Positions 7,437-15,557 of a stretch of 64,000 nucleotides of DNA are shown piece after piece; the first letter of the stretch is position 1; each line of letters begins with the position of its first letter. The notes under the pieces were generated by a model. That model searched no databases, was not told where the DNA came from, and saw only the letters and a list, made by a program, of their open reading frames with translations. The stretch comes from Clostridia bacterium (GTDB lineage: Bacteria > Bacillota > Clostridia > Christensenellales > Borkfalkiaceae), in contig CAAFMS010000010.1 in NCBI GenBank assembly GCA_900764105.1, positions 62,001-126,000 of the forward strand, given 5' to 3'. A program made the position numbers and the translations under genes.

Positions 7437-8972
7437 GTGTTACGGTTGTTCAGGGATAAACTCAAAGAATCGCTTATGTCCGTAGTCCCTGTCGCGCTTA
7501 TCGTCATAATACTCAATTTTACTCCCCTGATTTCTCTTACGGGAAAGGAAATTGCGATTTTTTCGATATCGGCGGCGCTTCTGATATTCGGAATGGCGTT
7601 CTTCAACCTCGGCGCAGACGTTGCTATGACCCCTATGGGCGACCATATCGGCGCGGGGCTTACGAAGTCTAAAAAAGTCGCGCTTTTAATCGGCGTGTGC
7701 TTCGTTATGGGCGTATTTATCACAATCGCCGAACCCGACCTCACCGTTCTCGCTTCTCAGGTAAAGGAGAAAATAAACCCGACTTTACTTACCGTTACGG
7801 TCGGCGTGGGCGTAGGACTTTTCCTCGTTATTTCGGTTATCAGAATTATCAAAGGCACTCCGCTGTCGCATATACTCATATTCTTCTATATGTGTCTTTT
7901 CGCGTTCGGCTCGTTGCTCGTAATAGGCAACGACGACTTTCTTCCCCTCGCTTTCGATTCGGGCGGCGTTACCACGGGTCCCATAACCGTTCCGTTCATA
8001 ATGGCGTTGGGCGTGGGTATCGCGAGTACGATAGGCGGCAAAAAATCGGGAGAAAACAGTTTCGGCTTAGTCGCGCTTTGTTCCATAGGACCTATGCTTG
8101 CGGTAATGATTCTCGGTATTTTTTCGAGCGGAAATATGGACTACCACCTTTCCGAGTCCGAGTATGCGATAGCGGATAACTTTTTCGCAAGTCTCGCGGC
8201 AACGCTCGGTTCGGTTGCCAAGGAAGTTGCGATCGCTCTCGGACTTATAGTGGTTTTCTTCCTTCTTCTCGACTTGATTTTTCTTAAATTGCCCGTGAAG
8301 AAGTTGCGTAATATCGGCGTAGGCGTTATATACACCTTTATAGGACTTCTCATTTTCCTTACGTCGGCGCAAATCGGGTTTTTGCCGATAGGTTATAAAC
8401 TCGGCTGTGAACTCGCTTCAACTCACCCTTACGCGTTGATTGCCGTCGGCTTCGTTCTGGGCGCGGTGGTAGTACTCGCAGAACCTGCGGTACACGTTCT
8501 CACGAAACAGGTAGACAACGTTACCTCGGGCGGAATCTCCAAACTTTCGATGCTTATCGCTCTTTGTCTCGGCGTAGGAATTTCTATTGGGCTTTCGATG
8601 CTGAGAATAGTCAAAGGCTTTAACATACTTTATTATTTGGTACCCGGTTACCTTCTTTCTATCGGACTTTCGTTCTTCGTTCCGGGGATATATACGGCGA
8701 TAGCGTTCGACTCGGGCGGCGTCGCGAGCGGACCGCTCACTTCGAGTTTTATTCTTCCCCTCGCGATAGGCGCGTGTTACACCATTTCGGGTTCGGGAAA
8801 AATATTGACGGACGCTTTCGGTATAGTCGCGATGGTCGCTATGACCCCGCTTATCACCATTCAGATATTAGGCTTTAAAGCGGTGGTAATGAGGGGAGTT
8901 CATAAGCGTATAGCGATGAAGAGAATACTCAGTCTTGACGACGAGTATATCATAAATTTCGAGATAAAATGA
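7437..8972 (+). CDS. DUF1538 family membrane protein (two tandem repeats)
   Basis: A 511-residue polytopic membrane protein with two homologous halves, each with about six hydrophobic segments. The halves share signature motifs: EPDLTVLASQV in the first and EPAVHVLTKQV in the second, each followed by a glycine-rich helix and RI(I/V)KG, then DSGGVTTGPITVPF versus DSGGVASGPLTSSF. This is the DUF1538 pattern; function is unknown, and the duplicated glycine/DSGGV motifs suggest a transporter. I chose GTG 7437, 6 nt after GAGGAGG; the TTG at 7431 touches the SD. Its stop overlaps the next start (ATGA), so it is coupled to two PII-like genes, pointing to PII control of a transporter. Confidence 0.85.
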   Translation: MLRLFRDKLKESLMSVVPVALIVIILNFTPLISLTGKEIAIFSISAALLIFGMAFFNLGADVAMTPMGDHIGAGLTKSKKVALLIGVCFVMGVFITIAEPDLTVLASQVKEKINPTLLTVTVGVGVGLFLVISVIRIIKGTPLSHILIFFYMCLFAFGSLLVIGNDDFLPLAFDSGGVTTGPITVPFIMALGVGIASTIGGKKSGENSFGLVALCSIGPMLAVMILGIFSSGNMDYHLSESEYAIADNFFASLAATLGSVAKEVAIALGLIVVFFLLLDLIFLKLPVKKLRNIGVGVIYTFIGLLIFLTSAQIGFLPIGYKLGCELASTHPYALIAVGFVLGAVVVLAEPAVHVLTKQVDNVTSGGISKLSMLIALCLGVGISIGLSMLRIVKGFNILYYLVPGYLLSIGLSFFVPGIYTAIAFDSGGVASGPLTSSFILPLAIGACYTISGSGKILTDAFGIVAMVAMTPLITIQILGFKAVVMRGVHKRIAMKRILSLDDEYIINFEIK

Positions 8973-9394
8973 AAGACAGGTTAAAGAATAAAATTTCGGA
9001 TATAGCCGAGGAGATAAATCAGAGACAGGAAGCGAGGGCGAACCCCTCCGCTCCCGTAAATCTTGTAATGATAGTCACGGTAGTGAACAGGTCGAAAGCC
9101 GACTACTATCTCGACTTTATACAGTCGTTCGAGGTAAATATGCAAACGGCTCTCGCGGCGCGCGGCACGGAGCGGAACGTCGGTTCGGCGTATACCGAAA
9201 AGGCGGTTTTGTTCGGAATGACGAGAGAGGATAAAGTCAAGGAAATACTTGAGGGTTTAAAGGAAAAATTCGACACGATAAAAAACGGGGCGGGGATAGC
9301 GTATACCGTACCGCTCACGAGTTTAATCGGCGTATCGACTTACGGCTTTCTGAGTAATTTAAGAAATCAACCTATCATAGGGGGAGGAAAATAA
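8969..9394 (+). CDS. PII-like signal-transduction protein (first copy)
   Basis: 141 residues with a PII/GlnB-like ferredoxin fold: an N-terminal charged helix (1-25), strand VNLVMIVTVVNRS, a helix, the GTERNVG loop region, a strand, the helix DKVKEILEGLKEKFD, and strand GIAYTVPLTSLIGV. PII proteins bind ATP/ADP/2-oxoglutarate or other effectors and bind partner transporters. The start overlaps the DUF1538 stop by 4 nt (ATGA). DUF1538 genes commonly travel with PII-like genes, so a regulatory partnership at the membrane is likely. No canonical T-loop uridylylation tyrosine is evident, so effector and partner are unknown. Confidence 0.75.
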   Translation: MKDRLKNKISDIAEEINQRQEARANPSAPVNLVMIVTVVNRSKADYYLDFIQSFEVNMQTALAARGTERNVGSAYTEKAVLFGMTREDKVKEILEGLKEKFDTIKNGAGIAYTVPLTSLIGVSTYGFLSNLRNQPIIGGGK

Positions 9395-9395
9395 A

Positions 9396-9710
9396 ATGGC
9401 GGAATTTGAACACGAAGTAATATACTGTATAGTAAACAGCGGCTTTTCGGACGCGGTAATGGACGCGGCGAGGGAGTTCGGCGCGGGCGGCGGCACGGTA
9501 ATTCACGCAAGAGGCACGGCAAATCTCGAAGCGGAGAAGTTGTTTAACATATCCATTCAGCCCGAGAAAGAAATAGTTATGATAGTCGTTAAAAAAGAGA
9601 TAAAGAACGACGTTTTGCACGCTTTATACAAAAGCGTCGGACTCGACACCCCCGGTCAGGGAATAGCGTTTTGCCTGCCCGTAACGGAAGTTGTCGGGAT
9701 AAAAGACTAA
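9396..9710 (+). CDS. PII-like signal-transduction protein (second copy)
   Basis: 104 residues, one base after the previous stop. The core GAGGGTVIHARGT closely resembles the PII ligand-binding segment, followed by QPEKEIVMIVVKKE (strand with the charged EKE block), a helix, and GIAFCLPVTEVVGI. It is nearer to canonical GlnB than the first copy but has a short T-loop. Two PII paralogues behind one DUF1538 protein suggest a heteromeric sensor controlling that membrane protein (inference). The GGAGG of its SD lies within the end of the preceding gene. A terminator at 9755 ends the operon. Confidence 0.82.
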   Translation: MAEFEHEVIYCIVNSGFSDAVMDAAREFGAGGGTVIHARGTANLEAEKLFNISIQPEKEIVMIVVKKEIKNDVLHALYKSVGLDTPGQGIAFCLPVTEVVGIKD

Positions 9711-9754
9711 AAAGTTCGGGACTTATCGGTTAAAATCAATTTTTCGATAATAAA

Positions 9755-9802
9755 AAGGCGTTCGGTTCGTAAAACAACATCGTTTTACAAACCGAACGCC
9801 TT
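9755..9802. terminator. Bidirectional terminator between the PII operon and rplI
   Basis: AAGGCGTTCGGTTCGTAAAA (from 9755) pairs with TTTTACAAACCGAACGCCTT (to 9802) with one wobble; loop about 6 nt. It lies between convergent units. Confidence 0.75.
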
Positions 9803-9874
9803 AAATTTTACGTTTCCTGTACCGCTGTTCGCTCGCCGGATTTTACGTTTCCGGTGCCGCGTTCGTCAGCCGAA

Positions 9875-10318
9875 TTATTCAGCCGAAACGTTTACCGTGA
9901 TTTTCGTCGATACGTCGGGCAGAAATTTGATTTCAACAGTATATACGCCGGGGGTCTTTATCGGCTCTTTCAAGATTATTTTTTTCTTGTCTACGTCGTA
10001 GCCCGCTTCCGACAGTTTGTCCGCGATTTCCTTCGAGGTTACGCTTCCGAAAATTCTGCCGTTCTCGCCGCATTTAACCGCGCATTTGACTTCGTTTCCT
10101 TTCATCGAAGCGGCAAGTTCTTTCCATCTCTTGATCTCTTCCGCTTTGTGAAATTCCTGAGCCTTGATTTTATTGTTTACGGCGTTGATTTCCGTACTCG
10201 TCGCCTCTATGGCAAGTTTCTTTTTTAAAAGGCAATTCCTTGCGTAGCCGTCGCTTACCTCGACTACGTCGTTTTTCTTTCCTGTACCTTTTACGTCTGC
10301 CAGCAATATTACTTTCAT
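9875..10318 (-). CDS. rplI: 50S ribosomal protein L9
   Basis: 147 residues. The N-terminal L9 domain starts MKVILLADVKGTGKK and has the conserved NDVVEVSDGYARNCL, the long connecting helix spans about 45-80, and the C-terminal domain carries GRIFGSVTSKEIADKL. L9 binds domain V of 23S rRNA near the L1 stalk and supports reading-frame fidelity. I chose ATG 10318, preceded by AAGGAGG, over an in-frame upstream start that would add 18 foreign residues. It is the last gene of a minus-strand run. Confidence 0.97.
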   Translation of the reverse strand: MKVILLADVKGTGKKNDVVEVSDGYARNCLLKKKLAIEATSTEINAVNNKIKAQEFHKAEEIKRWKELAASMKGNEVKCAVKCGENGRIFGSVTSKEIADKLSEAGYDVDKKKIILKEPIKTPGVYTVEIKFLPDVSTKITVNVSAE

Positions 10319-10448
10319 AACTGCCTCCTTGTATAATATTGTCGCTCGGTTTTTTGTTATGAAACCAAGCAAACCGTTCCTGATTGTATTTTATCACATA
10401 TCGCCGAAAAAATCAACTTATAATCGACAGGCGTTCCGCCGCTTCCGA

Positions 10449-11168
10449 CTATTTTTCGATTTCGAGTAAGTCCTTTATGACTTCTCCCGCGATTATAAGC
10501 CCCGCGACGCCAGGAACGAACGCGCAACTCGCGGGCGTTTGCTTTTTCGCCGTGACTTCGCTTTCGGGCTGAAAACAAGGCGTTATAGCCTCTTCTTCCG
10601 AGTATACGACTTTCAGTTTCTTAACGCCCCGAGCCTTTAACTCCCTTCGCATTACTTTCGCAAGCGGACAAACGCTCGTCTTGTAAATATCCGCGACTTT
10701 GAACATTTCGGGGTGAATTTTGTTGCCGCAACCCATCGAACTGATTATCTTAACGCCCTTTTCGTAGCAGTTTTTCGCAAGCGAGATTTTACCCGTCACG
10801 GTGTCTATCGCGTCTACGACGTAGTCGTAAGAGGAAAAGTCGAAAAGACTTTCCGTTTCGGGCGAGTAAAAAAGGTCTCTCGGGATAATATTCACCTCGG
10901 AGTTTATCTCTTCCGCGCGGCGTTTTATAGCCTCGGTTTTCTTCATCCCGATCGTCTTTTCGGTGGCGATAATCTGCCTGTTGATATTCGATTCGCTTAC
11001 TTTGTCGTTGTCGATAACTTCTATCGTTCCGACCCCCGAACGAACCAACGCTTCTATGCAGTAGCCGCCCACGCCGCCTGCGCCGAACACGGCGACTTTT
11101 TTACTTTTCAGTTTTTCCGAACTGCCTTTTCCGAAAAGCATATCCGTTCTGATAAATTTATTATTCAT
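10449..11168 (-). CDS. tcdA: tRNA threonylcarbamoyladenosine dehydratase (ThiF/E1 family)
   Basis: 239 residues of the E1-like ThiF fold. The nucleotide-binding motif VAVFGAGGVGGYCIEALVRS is at about 25-44; IDNDKVSESNINRQ supplies the adenylation Asp and Arg; DAIDTVTGK and the SMGCG loop follow. This matches TcdA (YgdL/CsdL), which cyclises t6A37 to ct6A in ANN-decoding tRNAs using ATP; a SufE/CsdA sulfur relay is used in E. coli, but no partner gene is nearby. ATG 11168 is followed upstream by one copy of the dispersed 13-bp motif (11173-11185). Confidence 0.9.
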   Translation of the reverse strand: MNNKFIRTDMLFGKGSSEKLKSKKVAVFGAGGVGGYCIEALVRSGVGTIEVIDNDKVSESNINRQIIATEKTIGMKKTEAIKRRAEEINSEVNIIPRDLFYSPETESLFDFSSYDYVVDAIDTVTGKISLAKNCYEKGVKIISSMGCGNKIHPEMFKVADIYKTSVCPLAKVMRRELKARGVKKLKVVYSEEEAITPCFQPESEVTAKKQTPASCAFVPGVAGLIIAGEVIKDLLEIEK

Positions 11169-11201
11169 ACGATAATCGACCTATACGAGGGTTTTTGCGT
11201 G

Positions 11202-13499
11202 TTATTCGACCGATTTGAGCGACTCGGTCATCTTGACTTTGTTCGTTAAAAGTCCGAACAGAGAGTTTATCGCAAGGCTCGTTACTCCCGTTAAAAGTAC
11301 GGTGTATATAAACGAGCGAGCGTATATATGGTATATGTAACTGATTAGCGGCGTTTCGTTTATGGATAGCACCGCGTAGAGCAGAGGATAGCCGAAAAAC
11401 AGACCGATCAGCGAACCGAACACGGTAAGCGTGATAATCTCGATTACAAACGAAACCGCCGTTTCAAACGCCGAGAAACCGAGGACTTTTAAGGTCGCAA
11501 TATCTTTGGAGCGCTCCTTGAAGTTTAAAAGGGCGAGGTTGTATAAAACGACTATTGCGAGAAGTATCGCGAAAACTCTTATAGTGAGCGTCATTACGCG
11601 AATGGTCGAGACCGTGCTGTCTGCGTGGTTTCGCATTTCGGACATCGACATAGCGGAACTTATTCCGTCGTATTTCGAGTATTCGCCCGAAAGAATATCG
11701 GCTTTTTCGGGGCTTTCCGTCTTTATATACGCTCCCGTCGGACTTAAATTCAGCCCCGCGAAACGCCCGTTTATGAAGATTACGCCTTGCGTGATGCATA
11801 GGTCGTAAATTGCCGTAACTTTGTCCGAATAAGTCGCACCGTTTATCGAAAACGATACTTTGTCGCCTACCGATACGCCTAAATCTTTGGCAAGTTTGGA
11901 GGTAAGAATAAGCGAATTATCGTCGAGCGGAAGCCGAGCGACCTTACATTCCGTCGGGAAAACGTATATATATGAGGATAAAACGTTTTTACCCTGCGCC
12001 GTCACCGAATATTTTGCGTATTCGTCCGCCGCGACCGCGCCTTCGGCTTGCAGAAGGGTTTCCTTGTGGGAAGAGTAGTCCGAATATGAGACCGTCACGT
12101 CATAAGGAATATATTTCTCAAATTCGAGGTCGAGACCGTAATTTATGGTGTCCTCGATGCCGAAACCGCAGAGAAGAAGCGCGGAACAGCCCGCAACGCC
12201 GACTATTACCATTATGGTACGGCTCACTTTCCTACGCATATTCCTTACCGCCATTTTTACGGAAAGGGGTATTTTTTGACTTATTTTAGTGTGTGTTAAG
12301 GGGCTTAACTTCATATTTACGGAGTTTTCGCCTCTCAAACTCCTTGCCGGCGCTAATTTCACCGAACCGAGACACGCCGCCGTCGCGCTTAAAAACGAGA
12401 TGATTATTATAAGCGCAGCGCTTAAAAGGTACTCGGCGCGGAAGAATTTTATTCGTATGTCGGGGAGTTGATAGAGTATTCCGTACTTAACGCCCATGAC
12501 TTTCGGGATAATCAGCGGCCCTAAAATAGTTCCGACAGCCGCTCCGATAAAGCCGAGTATCACGAAAATTTCCGTGTAGTGCAAGAACACTTCGCCGTCG
12601 GTGTAGCCGAGCGATTTCAGTATGCCGATATTTTTCTGCTCGCGGTTTATAAGTTGCGAGACCGAAGTCACTATTATGAGCGCGGCGACGAGATAAAATA
12701 TAACGGGGAATATGTATAGCAGTTTTTCCGCCTGAATTACGTCCGCTTCTATCGTCACGTTGGTCGGCAGGTTTTTTCTTTCCAACGCGTAAACAAACTC
12801 GTCTTTGTCCTGAAATTTGTCTTTCGCTTCCGCTATAATTTCCGCCGCTTTGTCGCTTTGTATAAGGTATTGATTTTTGAACGACGGCAACATCGATTCG
12901 ATAAAAGCGGGGGATATTTTATCGTAAATCTGACGTAAAAAATTCACCAACGCCTTTTCGCCGACGTATAAAAACGACGGGTTGTAAGTCGAGTTTCCGA
13001 GGCTTTCGGGGTGAGAAATAGTATGCGAAATCTTCGCTTTCGCCGTTTTCTCTTCGCCGCCGAGCGTAAATGAAATATCGAACTCCTCCGAGACGGGGTG
13101 CTTTTTAACGAAATTCTCGTCGCAATAAATTCCGTTCTCGTCGATTTCGCCATTTTCCCCGAAAGGTTTGTTCATCGTATCCGACTTTGAAAAGGTGGCG
13201 ACGTAAACGCTTTTGCCGTCTGCTTTCGCCGTCATAAAAATTCGGGTTTGATAGGAAACGCCCTTTTCTTTCAGAAAGTTTTCGACGTCACTGTCTGACC
13301 TTTCCATAGTAATAATTCCGTCGCACATTGACGATTTTTCGTAAATATACGACAGTTTATCCTGAAACCCTCTGTAATTCGCCCATATTCCCGTAAAAAG
13401 CGTGACTGCGAGGGCGGCTATCAGAACTACGGCAAGATACTGCTTGAAGTTTGTTTTCACCTCTCTCAACGCCTTGATTTTTAACGCGCCGTTTACCAT
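11202..13499 (-). CDS. FtsX-like ABC transporter permease
   Basis: 765 residues with two FtsX/MacB-type permease domains. A first membrane helix (about 20-40) is followed by a large extracytoplasmic domain, three helices at about 270-390 including SLGYTDGEV, a fourth cluster beginning TIMVIVGVAGCS (about 430), a second extracytoplasmic domain and three C-terminal helices with KVLGFSAFET. About eight membrane helices in all. Start ATG 13499 overlaps the ATPase stop, and AAAGGAG lies 13 nt upstream; the longer frame adds 29 basic residues and is unlikely. With the ATPase at 13493 it forms an export or lipoprotein/peptide-handling complex; substrate unknown. Confidence 0.9.
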   Translation of the reverse strand: MVNGALKIKALREVKTNFKQYLAVVLIAALAVTLFTGIWANYRGFQDKLSYIYEKSSMCDGIITMERSDSDVENFLKEKGVSYQTRIFMTAKADGKSVYVATFSKSDTMNKPFGENGEIDENGIYCDENFVKKHPVSEEFDISFTLGGEEKTAKAKISHTISHPESLGNSTYNPSFLYVGEKALVNFLRQIYDKISPAFIESMLPSFKNQYLIQSDKAAEIIAEAKDKFQDKDEFVYALERKNLPTNVTIEADVIQAEKLLYIFPVIFYLVAALIIVTSVSQLINREQKNIGILKSLGYTDGEVFLHYTEIFVILGFIGAAVGTILGPLIIPKVMGVKYGILYQLPDIRIKFFRAEYLLSAALIIIISFLSATAACLGSVKLAPARSLRGENSVNMKLSPLTHTKISQKIPLSVKMAVRNMRRKVSRTIMVIVGVAGCSALLLCGFGIEDTINYGLDLEFEKYIPYDVTVSYSDYSSHKETLLQAEGAVAADEYAKYSVTAQGKNVLSSYIYVFPTECKVARLPLDDNSLILTSKLAKDLGVSVGDKVSFSINGATYSDKVTAIYDLCITQGVIFINGRFAGLNLSPTGAYIKTESPEKADILSGEYSKYDGISSAMSMSEMRNHADSTVSTIRVMTLTIRVFAILLAIVVLYNLALLNFKERSKDIATLKVLGFSAFETAVSFVIEIITLTVFGSLIGLFFGYPLLYAVLSINETPLISYIYHIYARSFIYTVLLTGVTSLAINSLFGLLTNKVKMTESLKSVE

Positions 13500-14194
13500 T
13501 CTATTTCGTCCGTCTCCTTTGGGTTCGGGTTTATTTCGTCCGAAATTATTTGCCCGTCCGAAAGCCTTATTACTCTTCGGGCGCAAAGGGCGATATTCTG
13601 ATTGTGGGTGACGATAATTACCGTCTGATTGCGATTTTCGGCGATTTTTTTAAGGAGCGAAAGAACGCTTCTGCCCGTTTTGGAGTCGAGCGCGCCCGTC
13701 GGTTCGTCGCAGAGCAGTATAGAGGGGCGTTTCGCGATTGCCCTCGCTATAGAAACCCGCTGTTGTTCGCCGCCGCTTAATCCCGACGGAAAATTATTCT
13801 CGCGTTTTTCGAGACCTACGAGTTTCAACGCCTCGGACGGGTCTATCGGGTTTTTCTCGCCGTGAATGGAAAGTTGGACGTTTTCCTTCGCCGTAAGGTT
13901 AGGCATAAGGTTGTAAAACTGAAAGACGAATCCGACTTCTTTTCTTCTGAAAAGGGCGAGTTGTTTCGAGTTGTACGCCGTTACGTCCGAGCCGTTTACG
14001 AAATATTTTCCGCTCGTCGCCTCGTCCATACCGCCGATAATATTGAGCATAGTCGATTTGCCCGCGCCGCTGGATCCGAGAATAACGACGAATTCGCCTT
14101 TATCTATCTCGAGATTGACGCCGTTCAAAGCGATTGTTTCGGCGTCTTTTTCGCCGTATTTTTTGGTGATGTTCTGTAAAGAAATAAATGCCAT
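13493..14194 (-). CDS. ABC transporter ATP-binding protein (LolD/MacB type)
   Basis: 233 residues with Walker A GSSGAGKST (about 35-43), Q-loop FVFQFYNLMP, signature LSGGEQQRVSIARAI, Walker B LLCDEPTGALD and switch histidine VTHN. The LDSKTG after Walker B is typical of the LolD/MacB/SalX group. It partners the FtsX-like permease whose start overlaps its stop. ATG 14194 gives the family-typical N-terminus; an upstream GTG at 14221 falls inside a hairpin (14208-14243). No good SD is visible at 14194. Confidence 0.92.
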   Translation of the reverse strand: MAFISLQNITKKYGEKDAETIALNGVNLEIDKGEFVVILGSSGAGKSTMLNIIGGMDEATSGKYFVNGSDVTAYNSKQLALFRRKEVGFVFQFYNLMPNLTAKENVQLSIHGEKNPIDPSEALKLVGLEKRENNFPSGLSGGEQQRVSIARAIAKRPSILLCDEPTGALDSKTGRSVLSLLKKIAENRNQTVIIVTHNQNIALCARRVIRLSDGQIISDEINPNPKETDEIEW

Positions 14195-14207
14195 AATTTT
14201 AATCGAA

Positions 14208-14243
14208 GAGAGCCGCAACACAGTTTTGCAGGGTTGCGGCTCG
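14208..14243 (-). promoter_or_regulatory. Hairpin between TSCPD gene and ABC ATPase
   Basis: GAGCCGCAAC and GTTGCGGCTC form a 10-bp stem just upstream of the ATPase start. No good T run follows on the minus strand, so it may be a weak terminator, a processing site or an attenuating element. Confidence 0.45.
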
Positions 14244-14275
14244 ATAGATCGCCGAGTGGCGAAAAATTTTGATTT

Positions 14276-14536
14276 TTATTGAATTTCGGGGTGTTTTGCT
14301 TTATATTCGGCAAGCGCTGTCGCAAGTTGGTCGGGGCAGGAAGTATTCGCGCGGCATTTAATGCCTTTTAAGGTCGCGATTACGTCCTCGATCGGTCTGT
14401 CTTCGACAAGTTTCGCTATGCCTTGAAGATTTCCGCTGCATCCTCCGATAAATTTTACGTTTTTAACCTTGCCGTCGGGCGTTACGTCATACAGAATCTG
14501 TCTGCTGCACGTGCCTTTCGTAAGATATGTTTGCAT
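14276..14536 (-). CDS. TSCPD domain-containing protein (TIGR03905 type)
   Basis: 86 residues. The C-terminal TSCPDQLATAL motif names the family; an N-terminal GTCSR, a central FIGGCSGN and KCRANTSCPDQ supply conserved cysteines. TSCPD domains occur at the C-terminus of class II ribonucleotide reductases, where the cysteines act in thiol or metal chemistry; the free-standing form is common in Clostridia and uncharacterised. It follows the DUF4364 gene by 12 nt and has a good SD (GGAGG) before ATG 14536. Confidence 0.9.
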   Translation of the reverse strand: MQTYLTKGTCSRQILYDVTPDGKVKNVKFIGGCSGNLQGIAKLVEDRPIEDVIATLKGIKCRANTSCPDQLATALAEYKAKHPEIQ

Positions 14537-14548
14537 ATAAGCCTCCTG

Positions 14549-15085
14549 TCAGTCTACGAGACAATCGTACACCGTAGCGTAGAGATTGCCTGCTTTCTCC
14601 TCCCACTTTCTGTAAATGTTTTTAGCCGTCTGTCTGTTCGGTACGACGAATTTCAGTTCCAGAAGCGGTTGAGAAGGTTCGACTATTTTTAAATAGACGG
14701 TATACGTTCCGTCTTTATTCATAAAGTAATCCGCCACGCATTCCTGCCTCTTTTTGTACTTAGTTCGATTGTTCTTTACGAACATTGAAATTTCCTCCCT
14801 GAGAGAGGAGGGAATTTTAACGTAAAAATCGGCGAGACAGTTTCTTCCGTCCGGAGTAATCCCGTATAAAGGCGTTCCCTGACTTGCGGCGTTGTAAATG
14901 AAAGAATGGTCCTTCAAAGTTATCAACAGCGGCTTACAATCCATATAAGATATCCAGCCGTTCGCCGAACAACACATATCGAGTACCGTATCTTCCGAGA
15001 GCGGAACTTCCATCTTGTCAAAGACGAACAAAAGTATTAACTTGTTTACGAATGCGTCGCCCTTGACCTGTACGATGTCGTTCAT
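14549..15085 (-). CDS. DUF4364 family protein
   Basis: 178 residues. The start (VNKLILLFVFDKMEVPLSED) and body resemble DUF4364 proteins, which have a winged-helix-like N-terminal half (about 10-85) with the GITPDGRNCL turn, and an alpha/beta C-terminal half. Function unknown, possibly DNA- or nucleotide-linked regulation. It sits between an HPr-like gene (68 nt upstream) and the TSCPD gene, all on the minus strand, probably one transcript from 15453. Confidence 0.8.
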   Translation of the reverse strand: MNDIVQVKGDAFVNKLILLFVFDKMEVPLSEDTVLDMCCSANGWISYMDCKPLLITLKDHSFIYNAASQGTPLYGITPDGRNCLADFYVKIPSSLREEISMFVKNNRTKYKKRQECVADYFMNKDGTYTVYLKIVEPSQPLLELKFVVPNRQTAKNIYRKWEEKAGNLYATVYDCLVD

Positions 15086-15153
15086 TTTATCCTCTGTGGT
15101 TGCCGATAACGGCTCTAACGGAGGTTATGCCTATCGACTGCTGTATATTTGTT

Positions 15154-15381
15154 TTAAGCGGCGAACTGTTTAAGTTCGTTAAGAAGATCATCGCAGTTAT
15201 CCGAGTGAATTTCGACGACGATGGGTTTCGACAGGTCGAGACTGAATATGCCGAGAATCGACTTTGCGTCAACGACGTATCTGTCGCTTCTTAAATCGAT
15301 TTCGTAGGAGTATTTCTGTACGACCGACACGAATGCCTTTACCTGACTTGCCATCTGAAGAGATATGCGAACTGATTTCAT
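15154..15381 (-). CDS. HPr/Crh-like protein lacking the phosphorylatable histidine
   Basis: 75 residues with the HPr fold. The regulatory serine motif is intact (DAKSILGIFSL, Ser41, equivalent to Ser46), but the active-site segment normally reading G-(L/I)-H-A-R-P is MASQVKA here, so no His15 equivalent exists. It cannot relay phosphate from enzyme I. Like Bacillus Crh, which has Gln at this position, it may be a regulator phosphorylated by HPr kinase only. A strong SD (AAGGAGG) and a consensus promoter precede it. The C-terminus is shorter than canonical HPr (about 88). Confidence 0.8.
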   Translation of the reverse strand: MKSVRISLQMASQVKAFVSVVQKYSYEIDLRSDRYVVDAKSILGIFSLDLSKPIVVEIHSDNCDDLLNELKQFAA

Positions 15382-15424
15382 ATAATTATTCCTCCTTCAA
15401 TCGGTCTTTACAAGACCTGCGTAT

Positions 15425-15453
15425 ATTATAGCCGATAATAAAAAAAAAATCAA
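15425..15453 (-). promoter_or_regulatory. Promoter of the HPr-like/DUF4364 unit
   Basis: Minus strand: TTGATT (15448-15453), 17-nt spacer, TATAAT (15425-15430). Confidence 0.7.
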
Positions 15454-15472
15454 TAGTTTTGCAGCAAATATA

Positions 15473-15501
15473 TTGTCATAATTTTATTATTATGGTATAA
15501 T
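15473..15501 (+). promoter_or_regulatory. Promoter of the 15558 operon
   Basis: TTGTCA (15473-15478), 17-nt spacer, TATAAT (15496-15501); back to back with the divergent promoter at 15425. Confidence 0.7.
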
Positions 15502-15557
15502 TTCGGTGAAATAAAATCTCGGACAGCCGCAGGCTCAATCGCGGCTCTAAAGTAAAA

